64,000 nucleotides of DNA from Streptomyces capitiformicae (GCF_002214185.1 NZ_CP022161.1:1302001-1366000), one strand, 5' to 3'; numbered from the stretch's first letter, positions 43,636 to 54,465 are shown. Numbers and translations are program-made. Notes: a model not told the origin generated them from the sequence alone.

Positions 43636-43956
43636 AGGAAGGGTCAGTTCGTCGTAGGACCGGGCAGCCGCCTTGGCGAGCGCCTTGGCGATGACCGGGT
43701 GAGGATCGGCTCCGCGCCACCCGGCGGCGGCTTCGAGCTTGTAGTCGGTACGGGCGTCGAGCAGCAAAGTCAAGGTGGTGGCGCCAACGCTGTCCCACGA
43801 GTACCGGAAGACCATGACGTCCGCGGGCCGGCTGGCGAAGGCCTCACGCAGGACACGCCGCTCCGGCGTGCCGAACCGGGTGACATGGACGCCCTCGACG
43901 AAGTCCAGGGCCCGCTGGTAGTCGACGAAGATGCGCGGCGTGCGCGTGTCGAACCC
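43636..43956 (-). pseudogene. Fragment of a GH95-type fucosidase N-terminal domain
   Basis: About 107 residues read DYQRALDFVEGVHVTRFGTP, ERRVLREAFASRPADVMVFR, YSWDSVGATTLTLLLDAR. This is the GH95 N-terminal pattern (YxRxLDLxxGxxxxxF...xRExFxSxPDxVxVxRxxxx). Both ends are broken: at 43956 the frame jumps to a discoidin-like piece, and downstream homology fades at about 43636. Another deoxysugar enzyme lost from this locus. Confidence 0.6.
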
Positions 43957-44093
43957 CCTGCCTTCAACCGATAGGCGCGGTAGGCCGTGCTGTTGGTGAT
44001 CCGGAAGGTGCGGGTCTCGCCGCGGCAGGCGAAGGGCGCGCCGGGGTTCTGCGTGTCGAGGGTCACCCAGGCCCGTCCGCCCTGCGACGCCTG
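43957..44093 (-). pseudogene. Fragment of a discoidin/F5-8-like carbohydrate-binding domain
   Basis: About 45 residues (RAWVTLDTQNPGAPFACRGE, TRTFRITNSTAYRAYRL) match the W-x-TLD...TR-x-F-x-I...YR-x-YRL pattern of discoidin-like domains attached to secreted glycosidases. It abuts the GH95 fragment in a different frame. The remaining 44094-44316 shows no gene. Confidence 0.5.
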
Positions 44094-44316
44094 GAGCGCC
44101 CGTCGGCGGGGGTCGTCCTGCGGACGATCCGCGAGAGCAGGTCTTGACGACCCGGGCGGGACAGCGTCTGCGGTCCGCATCATCGGGATCGCTCGGCGCG
44201 CCGTTGCCCTCCTGTCCCGCTCGCAGTTGGCGACGGCAGCCGGACGGGCTGCCGTGCGCGGTGGTCTCACCCTGGCGGGGGCACACGTCCCCCCGTCAAC
44301 CGATTGATCCGCCCGA

Positions 44317-45846
44317 TCAATCCGCCGTCTCGCACTCACGCCCGTTCAGCGTGAAGTCCTCCGGTGCCGAGTTGTCGTCGTTGTCCCAGGCCCCCAGGAA
44401 ACCGACGCCGAAGGTGCCGCCCTCGGTGATCGTCGCGTTGTAGTCGGCGGCGGTGGCCACGACGCGGGAGCCGTCCTGTTCGAACGTGCCGTCCCACATC
44501 TGGGTGAGGCGCTGGCCGTCGCCGTAGGACCAGCCGATGCTCCAGCCGTCGAGCGCCTCGGTGGAGGTGACGGTGACGGCGGCCTGGAAGCCGCCCGGCC
44601 ACTGGTTCACGATCTGGTAGCGGACATGGCAGGTGGCGGAGGACGACCTGCCGGGGTCGACCGGCTCGTGCGAGACCCGGGCCGGGGTCGAGGAGTCGCC
44701 CTGCGGCTGCTTGTTGTCGCCGTAGTCGCCGTCGTCGTCCTTGTCACCCCGGTCGTCGTCGGAGCCGGTCTCCTCGGGCCGCGACGTGCTCTGCATGTCG
44801 GAGGACCCGCCGGACGGGGAGGGCTGCGCCGAGGGGACGGAGGAGTCCCGCTGCACCACCGACGTCTCGCCGGCCGCCGCGCCCTCGGCGACGGTCTCGT
44901 CGTCACCGAAGGGCATGAGAGAGACGGCGAGCGCGAGGACGGAGACGAGGCCGACCCCGACCAGCAGCCCGTTGCGGCCGAGCCGCGGCCTCGGTTCCCT
45001 GCCCGGCGAGAGTCCCCGGTCGGTGCCGGTGGAGTCGGCGCGCCCGGGGAGGAGGCCCGCCTCGGCCGCGCGACGGCGGCGCTCCAGGTAGGCGAGTCCG
45101 CCCCAGCCGATCACACCGCCGGCGAGGGCGGCGGGCAGTCCGCCGCCGTGCAGCCCGAGGCAGCCCGCGGCCTCGGCGCAGTCCACGCACGTGGCGAGGT
45201 GCCGCGACAGGTCATCGGGGGTCTCGGTGCCGGGCGAACGGGTGATCGCGTCCAGCAGCCGGGCGTAGCTGTGGCAGTCGGTGTCGACGGGCGTGTCGAA
45301 CTGGTTGCGGTGGCACCGGTCCCTGAACAGCGTCCGCACCTGGTCGAGTTCGGCCTTGGCGACCGCCGGGTCGAGGCCGAGCCGGCGGGCCACCGAGGAC
45401 AGCGGCAGCGACTCGACCTCGGCCAGCCACAGCAGGGCGGCGTCGGGCTCCTGCATGTCCCTGAGAGCGCGCAGGGCGAGGGGCCGGTGCAGCGGCGGAC
45501 CGGTGTAGCGCGCGGCCTTGTCCGAGTTGAGCCAGAGGCGCAGGTCGGGGTCGAGCCGGTGGCCCTGCCCGTCCGCCTCCCAGGCGGCGGCGCTGATTCT
45601 GACCCAGGTCAGCAGGAACGGTATGCGGGGCAGCCGTAAGGCCCGCCGCCCGGCGGCACGCCCGGTCCCCGTCTCGTTCTCCAGGGCGTGCGCCTCGTGC
45701 ATACCGTTGGTGAAGGCCTCGGTGGCCAGTTGTGTCGCCGCGATGGAACCGGACGTGCACAGATCGGCGTAGGAAAGGACCGCGTCCCAGCACTCCGAGA
45801 ACAACGCGGCTTCGGCGGCGTCCTGAGGCTTCGGCAGGTCAGGCAT
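44317..45846 (-). CDS. Sigma-like / zinc-finger / membrane protein with extracellular CBM2 domain
   Basis: A 509-residue protein with an unusual order of parts. Residues 10-95 resemble ECF sigma region 2 (SECWDAVLSYADLCTSGSIA; FLLTWVRISAAAWEADG). Residues 122-178 resemble sigma region 4 (LLWLAEVESLPLSSVARRLG, LDPAVAKAELDQVRTLFRDR). Residues 205-225 hold an anti-sigma-type zinc-finger-like HLATCVDC (His216, Cys220, Cys223). Hydrophobic segments lie at 235-252 and 293-312 (LLVGVGLVSVLALAVSLMP). An acidic, Ser/Asp-rich linker (315-400) precedes a CBM2-type domain (404-505) with Trp416, 435, 439, 451 and 487 and bracketing Cys406/Cys505 (ATCHVRYQIVNQWPGGFQAA; NATITEGGTFGVGFLGAW). Reading: a membrane sensor with external polysaccharide binding and a cytosolic transcription-factor-like end. 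The start follows a palindrome at 45904-45921. Confidence 0.8.
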   Translation of the reverse strand: MPDLPKPQDAAEAALFSECWDAVLSYADLCTSGSIAATQLATEAFTNGMHEAHALENETGTGRAAGRRALRLPRIPFLLTWVRISAAAWEADGQGHRLDPDLRLWLNSDKAARYTGPPLHRPLALRALRDMQEPDAALLWLAEVESLPLSSVARRLGLDPAVAKAELDQVRTLFRDRCHRNQFDTPVDTDCHSYARLLDAITRSPGTETPDDLSRHLATCVDCAEAAGCLGLHGGGLPAALAGGVIGWGGLAYLERRRRAAEAGLLPGRADSTGTDRGLSPGREPRPRLGRNGLLVGVGLVSVLALAVSLMPFGDDETVAEGAAAGETSVVQRDSSVPSAQPSPSGGSSDMQSTSRPEETGSDDDRGDKDDDGDYGDNKQPQGDSSTPARVSHEPVDPGRSSSATCHVRYQIVNQWPGGFQAAVTVTSTEALDGWSIGWSYGDGQRLTQMWDGTFEQDGSRVVATAADYNATITEGGTFGVGFLGAWDNDDNSAPEDFTLNGRECETAD

Positions 45847-45903
45847 GAGTCTCCTGCATCCACAGAGCGAGAACGAGGGGGGAGTTCACAGGAAGGCCAA
45901 CTG

Positions 45904-45921
45904 CTCCCTTTTTGAAGGGAG
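45904..45921. promoter_or_regulatory. Inverted repeat upstream of the sigma-like/CBM2 gene
   Basis: CTCCCTT-TTTG-AAGGGAG, a perfect 7-bp inverted repeat, lies 58 bases before the start at 45846 and in line with its promoter. It may be an operator (including an autoregulatory one) or a hairpin. The rest of 45847-46063 has relatively low GC and no gene. Confidence 0.45.
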
Positions 45922-46063
45922 TTGGGGGGACCATCTTGTGGCAGCCCAGAGCTTTTCACGGTTCCCACACAACTGACAAGCCACGTCTTCAAATGCGGTT
46001 ACCGCCGGTCGCGCTGCCGAGATATACGTACGCCGAGCCCAATCGACTCACCCGTCACAGGAG

Positions 46064-47410
46064 TTACTTGACGGAAACCTCCTCAGTGACATCGGAGACG
46101 TCCTCGGCCGCCGGGAGGCTGTCCATGAAGGAGCTGACGGAGAACACCGCGCGGCCGGGCCCGGGCGGGCCGTAGCCGGGCGGGGACGACAGTCCGAACT
46201 CGTCCATCGTCGCGCGGTACGCCTCCAGCAGGCGGATGTGGTACTCCAGGGGCGCGCCCTGCGGGTTGGCCTTGCCGAGCGGGGTCGTGGGCTCCGGGCA
46301 CCAGGTGGTGAAGCGCGGGGTGATCCCGTGCGACATGAAGAAGCGCAGCCCCTCCGTCGTCGACGCGATGGCCTCGTCCACCGTCGTGAACCCGAACGGC
46401 TCGGCCATCTCCACGCCCGCCACGAAGTTGGGGATCACATTGCGTGCGCCGAACACGCCCGCCGAGTCCAGGATGCGCCTGTGCCACTCGTCGCGGCCGA
46501 CGTAACGTTCCTTGCCCGGGCAGTACAGCTCGAACAGGCGGCGGTCCCAGACCTCGTAGTTCGGGTGGTAGATCTTCACGCCGTAGTCGTGGAACCGCTT
46601 GACGTCGTCCAGCGGCAGCGCCTGGGCGACGACCTTGCCGATCCAGCGGTTCGGGAAGCGCTCCTCGATGGCCTTGGCGTAGTGACCGTAGAAGTCGGCC
46701 TCGTCCCGGCCCGCGACCGTCTTGGTGATCGCGCCGCCGGTGAGCGTGTACGCGGTGGACGTCTTCGCCGTGTCGTACCGGTCGATGATCTCCAATGCCT
46801 CAAGGACCTCGTCGACGTCCTTGACCCCGGTGTACGGCCGTCCCGCCGCCTTGTGCTGGCGCCAGTTGTGGTTGATGTCGCAGTACTGGCACTCCTCCTT
46901 GGCGCCGAAGTACTGGCAGACGCGGAAGACCGTGAGGTAGATGAGGTAGCCCCACTGAATGGTCGGGGCCACCTCCATCACGGACTTCCCGTTGGAGAGC
47001 GTGTGCCGGTAGTACTCGGGCATGGGCGGAACGCCGACGTCCGCGATGCGCCGGCCGTCGAGGTACAGCCCGAGGAGCCCCTCTTCATCGGCGGCCACCC
47101 GATACGGCGACGACGGATTGACCCGTACGGAGACGACCGTGCGCCGCAGGTCGTACGGGCCACCGGTGAGGATGATCTCCTCCGGCGGGCGGCGCAGGGC
47201 GGCCTCGCCGAGCTCGGGGAGGGTGCCGTGGTCGAAGGAGAAGATGAAGTACGACTTCGGCTTGACCTCGCCGTTCTCGTTGTCGCTCAGCGCGGAGGCG
47301 TCGAAGGCCACGCCGCCCCTGAGCAGGTCCTCCTTGAAGACGGCTTCCCGAGGCACGTGCGGGAACCTCTCCATCAGGTCCTCCACCAGCGCGGTGCGGC
47401 TGTCACCCAT
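46064..47410 (-). CDS. Uncharacterised radical SAM protein
   Basis: A 448-residue protein from ATG 47410, preceded by GAGGAGAG; the longer frame upstream is repeat sequence. The probable cluster motif is VCQYFGAKEECQYCDIN, with a C-x8-C-x2-C spacing rather than the classical C-x3-C-x2-C. The rest is a (beta/alpha) barrel: STAYTLTGGAITKTVAGRDE, GARNVIPNFVAGVEMAEPFG, HGITPRFTTWCPEPTTPLGK. The 165-residue N-terminal region is unrelated to common radical SAM accessory domains (FDHGTLPELGEAALRRPPEE). No signal peptide, no cognate precursor peptide and no partner gene nearby. Substrate unknown. Confidence 0.8.
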   Translation of the reverse strand: MGDSRTALVEDLMERFPHVPREAVFKEDLLRGGVAFDASALSDNENGEVKPKSYFIFSFDHGTLPELGEAALRRPPEEIILTGGPYDLRRTVVSVRVNPSSPYRVAADEEGLLGLYLDGRRIADVGVPPMPEYYRHTLSNGKSVMEVAPTIQWGYLIYLTVFRVCQYFGAKEECQYCDINHNWRQHKAAGRPYTGVKDVDEVLEALEIIDRYDTAKTSTAYTLTGGAITKTVAGRDEADFYGHYAKAIEERFPNRWIGKVVAQALPLDDVKRFHDYGVKIYHPNYEVWDRRLFELYCPGKERYVGRDEWHRRILDSAGVFGARNVIPNFVAGVEMAEPFGFTTVDEAIASTTEGLRFFMSHGITPRFTTWCPEPTTPLGKANPQGAPLEYHIRLLEAYRATMDEFGLSSPPGYGPPGPGRAVFSVSSFMDSLPAAEDVSDVTEEVSVK

Positions 47411-47540
47411 CCCGTTCTCTCCTCGCTCCCGACGTCGCGCGGGGATCACCCGCGCGCATCTCCCCACGGTATGCCTCCGGCCGGCGCCTTCGAGCCCGGG
47501 GGTGGGGGTGCGTCGGCGGGTGCGGGTGAGTGGGGGCTGG

Positions 47541-47611
47541 TCGCGCAGTTCCCCGCGCCCCTTAACAGCATGGGTCGCGCCCGGTGCTTTTAAGGCGCGG
47601 GGAACTGCGCG
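47541..47611. repeat. Second copy of the GCGCAGTTCCCC palindromic repeat
   Basis: Arms TCGCGCAGTTCCCCGCGCC (47541-47559) and its complement (47593-47611) flank a central 33 bases; the stem continues CTTAA/TTAAG with a two-base bulge. The outer arm sequence is the same as in the terminator at 38339-38380. It lies between two minus-strand genes and could end transcription in either direction. Other sequence in 47411-47740 shows no gene. Confidence 0.75.
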
Positions 47612-47740
47612 AGCAACCACGAATCACCCGCACCCGCCGACGCACCATCCCGACCGAGCTGGAAGGCGTGACGGGTCGAAGGGGCGGCAGCCCTTGGGGA
47701 TGGGACGGGTAGGGGCGGCGGGGGCGAGAAAAGGCCCGGC

Positions 47741-47948
47741 TCAGTCCTGCGCGGCGTAGTACCAGAACTCCACCTCGGTCAGGTTGCACCGCCCGTTGTG
47801 GGCGTCGTGGAGGCGGAGCAAGGGGTACTCGGCGGTGTTCGGCAGGGTGGCCTCGTACCAGGCCCCGTCGGTGGTCGCGCCGATGATGGACACGGTCCCC
47901 GGCGGACGGCACCTCCACCTCGTACGCCCGCTGCGACTCGGAGGTCAT
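47741..47948 (-). pseudogene. Short frameshifted gene fragment
   Basis: ATG 47948 reads MTSESQRAYEVEVPSAG, then the good reading moves by one base near 47898 and continues VSIIGATTDGAWYEATLPNT, AEYPLLRLHDAHNGRCNLTE and VEFWYYAAQD to the TGA at 47741. The joined product would be about 67 residues with a beta-rich look, possibly the end of a secreted or carbohydrate-related protein. I do not recognise it. A frameshift in the sequence data is an alternative explanation. Confidence 0.55.
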
Positions 47949-47991
47949 GTCCCGGCAGGTGGGCGGCGTCGGCCGCGCAAGGAGGCGTTCG

Positions 47992-50447
<2,456 letters not shown>

Positions 50448-50502
50448 GCGCCCCGCGGCGGAGCCGCGGTCGGACATCGCTGTCGGGGCGCTCCTGCTGG
50501 CC

Positions 50503-50520
50503 GGGACTTTATAAAGCCCC
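50503..50520. promoter_or_regulatory. Palindrome upstream of ROK regulator
   Basis: GGGACTTTATAAAGCCCC, with a perfect CTTTATAAAG core, lies about 110 bases before the ROK start. A/T-rich symmetric sites of this kind are common operators or promoter cores in this GC-rich background. Confidence 0.5.
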
Positions 50521-50530
50521 TTTTCTAACC

Positions 50531-50555
50531 CCTTGTCGAAAGGCCTTGTCGAAAG
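50531..50555. promoter_or_regulatory. Tandem direct repeat CCTTGTCGAAAG, putative ROK operator
   Basis: Two identical 12-bp units (50531-50542 and 50544-50555) one base apart. A related pair (CCTTGCCGAAG CCTTAGTCAAAG) lies at 52078-52100 upstream of the binding-protein gene. Shared tandem motifs before regulator and transporter suggest the ROK protein binds both. Confidence 0.6.
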
Positions 50556-50628
50556 CACTTGGGCGCCATAGCCTTGCGCCGCGCCGGGGCAACAAGGCCT
50601 CGCCATGTCCTGGAGGGATAGAGGCACT

Positions 50629-51882
50629 GTGTCGCCGGTGAAGCGCACATCACGCGATATTCGCACCGCGAACCGCTACGAGGTGCTGCGCCAGATCATC
50701 GCCGAGTCGCCCACGTCCCGGCAGGAGCTGGCGGCGGCCACCGGGTTGAGTCTGGCGACGGTCGCGACGCTGGTCGGGGAGTTGCTCGATCTGCGGCTGA
50801 TCACGGAGGTCGGGTTCGAGGACTCGGCCGGCGGGCGTCCCCGCGGGCTCGTGGCCGTCAACACGTCGGGGGGCGCGTTGATCGGCGTGGACATCGCGGA
50901 GACGTACGTCCGTGTCGAGCTCTTCGACCTCGCGCTGACCGTGCTGGCCCGCGCCGACGAGGACATGCGCCCCGGTGAGAGCCGGCCGGAGCAGGTCGTC
51001 GGGCATGTGGCGGCGGCCGTCGGCTCGGTGGTCACGCAGGCCGGGGTCGAGGGCGCCCGGGTGCTCGGTGTCGGGGTGAGCGTGCCGGGTCAGGTGGACC
51101 GGGAGGGCGGGGTGTCGGAGTACGCCCCGAACTGGGACTGGCACGACGTCCCGCTGCTCGATCTGCTCACCGAGCACATCGCGTATCCGCTGTACCTGGA
51201 CAATCCGCTGCGGGCCTGCGCGGTCGCCGAGCTGTGGTTCGGTGCGGCCCGGGGCCGCGGCGACGCCGTGGTCGTCAATCTCGGTACGGGTGTCGGCGCC
51301 GGGCTGGTGCTCGGCGGCGGGCTGCACCGGGGGGTCAGCAACAGCGCCGGCGAGTGGGGGCACACCACGCTCGTGCTGGACGGGCGGCTGTGCCACTGCG
51401 GCAACCACGGGTGCGTCGAGACGTATGTCGGGGCGCCCGGGATCATGCTGCATCTGCGGGAGTTGAGTCCGCAGAGCACGCTGCTGCACCCGGAGGACCA
51501 GACCGCCACTATCGATGCGCTGGCCCGGGGAGTCGCCGACCGGGATCCGGTCGCCGTCAAGGTGGTCCGCGACACGGCCCGTTATCTGGGCGCCGGTATC
51601 GCGGACCTCGTCAATCTGCTCAATCCCGAAGTGGTCGTGCTCAGCAGCTGGGTCGCGGCCACGCTCGGCGAACCGCTCCTCACCGAGGTGCGGGAGGCCG
51701 TGGCCCGGCACGCGCTGCGCCGCCCGCTGGCCGCCGCCGAGATCGTCCTGTCCCCCATCCCCACCGACCCGGTGTGCCTGGGAGCGGCGACTTTCGCCCT
51801 CGAGGGGGCGCTCTCCTCGATCAGTCAACGACCTGCCAAACGCACCACCTACACCAGGGGCCGTACCGCACGGCCTTCGTGA
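50629..51882 (+). CDS. ROK family transcriptional regulator
   Basis: A 417-residue repressor from GTG 50629 (a longer frame starts at 50605). The N-terminal winged helix reads RTANRYEVLRQIIAESPTSR, QELAAATGLSLATVATLVGE. The ROK sugar-kinase-like domain follows: ALIGVDIAETYVRVELFDLA, VLGVGVSVPGQVDREGG, AVVVNLGTGVGAGLVLGGGL, and the ROK zinc/signature loop LCHCGNHGCVETYV. It lies before an ABC importer and GH2 beta-galactosidase on the same strand and most likely represses them until a galactoside or its phosphate binds. Two tandem operator-like repeats support autoregulation. Confidence 0.92.
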   Translation: MSPVKRTSRDIRTANRYEVLRQIIAESPTSRQELAAATGLSLATVATLVGELLDLRLITEVGFEDSAGGRPRGLVAVNTSGGALIGVDIAETYVRVELFDLALTVLARADEDMRPGESRPEQVVGHVAAAVGSVVTQAGVEGARVLGVGVSVPGQVDREGGVSEYAPNWDWHDVPLLDLLTEHIAYPLYLDNPLRACAVAELWFGAARGRGDAVVVNLGTGVGAGLVLGGGLHRGVSNSAGEWGHTTLVLDGRLCHCGNHGCVETYVGAPGIMLHLRELSPQSTLLHPEDQTATIDALARGVADRDPVAVKVVRDTARYLGAGIADLVNLLNPEVVVLSSWVAATLGEPLLTEVREAVARHALRRPLAAAEIVLSPIPTDPVCLGAATFALEGALSSISQRPAKRTTYTRGRTARPS

Positions 51883-52210
51883 CGGCGGAAGGAATGCACG
51901 GCCGGAAGGCATGCATGTCGACCCGCGGCGGAGGTCTCCCCCATGAGCCGAGGGCCGCCCGACCCTGACCCGGCGACCCTCTCCCCAGCCTTCACTCTCC
52001 GCTCCAACTCCCGTGCAGCGCATGGACGTTCGGGACCCCGAACCGAGTACAACGCTTCGAGCAGACTTCGTCCAACCCCTTGCCGAAGCCTTAGTCAAAG
52101 GTTTAACGTCCCGCACCGCAAGCCTCTTTGAGCCCATGAGCCATCTGGATCTGAGCCACAGAACCGTCGAGGCACAGGGCCGCAGCCGTACTCGAGACAA
52201 GGACGTCAAC
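51883..52210 (+). promoter_or_regulatory. Promoter/operator region of the galactoside ABC operon
   Basis: 328 bases without a gene. At 52078-52100 it holds CCTTGCCGAAG immediately followed by CCTTAGTCAAAG, matching the tandem repeats before the ROK gene at 50531-50555. The first 150 bases are a poorly conserved open frame with no homology. The A/T-richer segment 52085-52110 is the likely promoter core. Confidence 0.55.
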
Positions 52211-53476
52211 ATGTCGGCAATGAGCAACAGCAACTGGGACCGCCGCTCCGTACTGCGGGCCGCCATGGGCCTGGCCGCCGCCGGCGGACTCGCCGCGTGC
52301 GGCAGCAACACCGGCAGAGGCGGCGGCTCCGGTTCGGGCAAGGCCCTGACGCAGTACTTCCACGCCTACGGCGAGGCCGGCACCGAGCAGGCCATCAAGC
52401 GGTACGCGAAGGCCTACAAAGGCGGCAACGTCACCACGCAGTGGATCACCGGCTCCAACTTCGAGAGCAAGCTGTTCGCGTCGCTGCTCACGGACAAGGC
52501 CCCCGACTGCTTCGAGTTCCACCCGCAGTTGCAGCTGATCGAGAGCGGTCAGGTAGCGGACCTGAGCGACCTGATCAACCCGGTGAAGGACGACTTCAAC
52601 CCGGCCGACATCCAGTCGCACACGGTCGACGGGAAGATATACGGCATCCGGATGATCGACGACCCACAGTTCTTCTTCTACCGCAAGTCGATGTTCGAGA
52701 AGGCCGGTGTCGAGGTTCCCCAGACACTGGACGAGCTGGTCGCGGCCGCCGCCAAGCTGACCACGGACAAGGTCAAGGGCGCCTACCTCGGCAACACGCT
52801 GCACTCGATCATCGACCCGCTGATCTGGTCGGCCGGTGCCCAGCACCTCGACGACAAGAACCAGATCGCCTACCACACGGACGCGGTCGTCGACGGCTTC
52901 AAGCAGCTGCGCAAGCTGTTCACCAGCGGTGACCTGCTGCTCGACGCGCCGACCGACTTCTGGGACCCGTCCGCGCTCAACCAGGGCCTGGCCGCCATGC
53001 AGTGGTGCGGCATGTGGGCCATGCCGCAGATGCAGGAGGCCCTCGGCGACGACCTCGGCATCTTCCCGTTCCCCAAGGTCGGCGACGCGGGCAAGCTCTC
53101 GGTCTACAACGGCGGCTGGTCGATGTTCGTCAACGCCAAGGGCAAGAACGTCGAAGAGACCAAGGAATACGTGAAGTGGCTGTGGATCGACCAGAAGGAG
53201 TACCAGGAGGACTGGGCGCTCTCCTACGGCTTCCACATCCCGCCGCGCACCTCGATCGCGGAGTCCGCCGACAAGCTGAAGTCGGGTCTGCCCGCTGAGG
53301 GCGTGAAGCTCTTCAACGAGTACGGCAACTTCGACAACATCGGCTGGACCCAGGCGAGCCGGACCGCCATGGAGGACGTCATGGCGAACTGCGTCCGCAA
53401 GGGCGGCGACCCGGACAAGGAGCTCACCAAGGCCGACGCCAAAGTCAACCGCGAGCTGAAGAAGCTCTTCGGATAG
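52211..53476 (+). CDS. ABC transporter sugar-binding lipoprotein
   Basis: Solute-binding protein of 421 residues from ATG 52211 (AAGGA upstream). The signal contains WDRRSVLRAAMGLAAAGG (twin-arginine-like) and lipobox GLAACG, so it is probably a Tat-exported lipoprotein. Mature-part text: YFHAYGEAGTEQAIKRYAKA, FASLLTDKAPDCFEFHPQLQ, MIDDPQFFFYRKSMFEKAGV, MQWCGMWAMPQMQEALGDDL. The ligand is likely a galactoside or disaccharide because a GH2 beta-galactosidase is the last gene of the operon. No ATPase gene is included. Confidence 0.93.
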   Translation: MSAMSNSNWDRRSVLRAAMGLAAAGGLAACGSNTGRGGGSGSGKALTQYFHAYGEAGTEQAIKRYAKAYKGGNVTTQWITGSNFESKLFASLLTDKAPDCFEFHPQLQLIESGQVADLSDLINPVKDDFNPADIQSHTVDGKIYGIRMIDDPQFFFYRKSMFEKAGVEVPQTLDELVAAAAKLTTDKVKGAYLGNTLHSIIDPLIWSAGAQHLDDKNQIAYHTDAVVDGFKQLRKLFTSGDLLLDAPTDFWDPSALNQGLAAMQWCGMWAMPQMQEALGDDLGIFPFPKVGDAGKLSVYNGGWSMFVNAKGKNVEETKEYVKWLWIDQKEYQEDWALSYGFHIPPRTSIAESADKLKSGLPAEGVKLFNEYGNFDNIGWTQASRTAMEDVMANCVRKGGDPDKELTKADAKVNRELKKLFG

Positions 53477-53499
53477 GCCGGCGGACAGGTACGCACACC

Positions 53500-54465
53500 A
53501 TGTCGACCATCACCAAGGACGGCGTCTCCAACCCCGCCCCGGCGAAGGCCGCTCCGGCCAAGCCGCGGCGGGGGCTGCGGGGCTCCCCCACCTTCAACTT
53601 CTGGCTCTTCACCGGGCCGTTCCTGATCGGCCTGGCGATCTTCGTCTATCTGCCGATCCTGTGGAGCTTCTACCTGTCGTTCTTCGAGGCCCGCTTCACG
53701 GTCACGCCGAGCGAGTTCATCGGCCTCGACAACTACGTCCTCATGCTGACCGACGAGGACTTCATGGGGTCCCTCGGTACCTTCACCGTCTTCGCCGCGA
53801 TCATCGTGCCGCTGACCTGGGCGACCTCGCTCGGCCTCGCGCTGATGGTGAACCGGCTGCGGTTCATGCGGGCGTTCTTCCGCTCGGTGTTCTTCCTGCC
53901 GACGGCGGTCAGCTATGTCGCCGCCTCGCTCGTCTGGAAGATGTCCATCTTCAACGGTGTCCGCTTCGGTATGGCGAACACCTTTCTGAACATGTTCGGC
54001 ATCGACAACACCGCCTGGCTGGCCAACCCCGACCCGCCGTGGTACTGGCTGGTCATCGTGACCGTGCGGCTGTGGCTCCAGGCCGGCTTCTACATGATCC
54101 TCTTCATCGCGGCCCTGCAGAACATCCCGCAGGAGCTGTACGAGGCCGCCGCGATCGACGGCGCGAAGCCCGGCTGGCAGACGTTCTGGCACATCACCCT
54201 GCCCCAGCTGCGGGCGACCTCCACCGCCGTGATCCTGCTGCTCCTCGTGGCCGCCTACCAGGCGTTCGACGAGTTCTTCAACCTGCTGGCGAAGACCACC
54301 TGGGGCCGGCCGCCGCTGATGGAGCTGTACTACAAGGCCCTCGGTGACAACCAGGACTACGGCGCGGGCAGCGCGGGCGCGCTGATCCTCACCGTACTGA
54401 TCTGCCTCGTGACGCTGCTCCAGGGCAAGTTCATGGGGTTCGGAAGGGGGGAGGAGTCCAAGTGA
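53500..54465 (+). CDS. ABC sugar permease, MalF type
   Basis: Membrane permease of 321 residues. After a polar N-terminus, segments such as FNFWLFTGPFLIGLAIFVYL and FRSVFFLPTAVSYVAASLVW precede the EAA loop LYEAAAIDGAKPGWQTFWHI. The stop overlaps the following permease's GTG start by four bases. Second gene of the importer, 23 bases after the binding protein. Confidence 0.94.
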   Translation: MSTITKDGVSNPAPAKAAPAKPRRGLRGSPTFNFWLFTGPFLIGLAIFVYLPILWSFYLSFFEARFTVTPSEFIGLDNYVLMLTDEDFMGSLGTFTVFAAIIVPLTWATSLGLALMVNRLRFMRAFFRSVFFLPTAVSYVAASLVWKMSIFNGVRFGMANTFLNMFGIDNTAWLANPDPPWYWLVIVTVRLWLQAGFYMILFIAALQNIPQELYEAAAIDGAKPGWQTFWHITLPQLRATSTAVILLLLVAAYQAFDEFFNLLAKTTWGRPPLMELYYKALGDNQDYGAGSAGALILTVLICLVTLLQGKFMGFGRGEESK

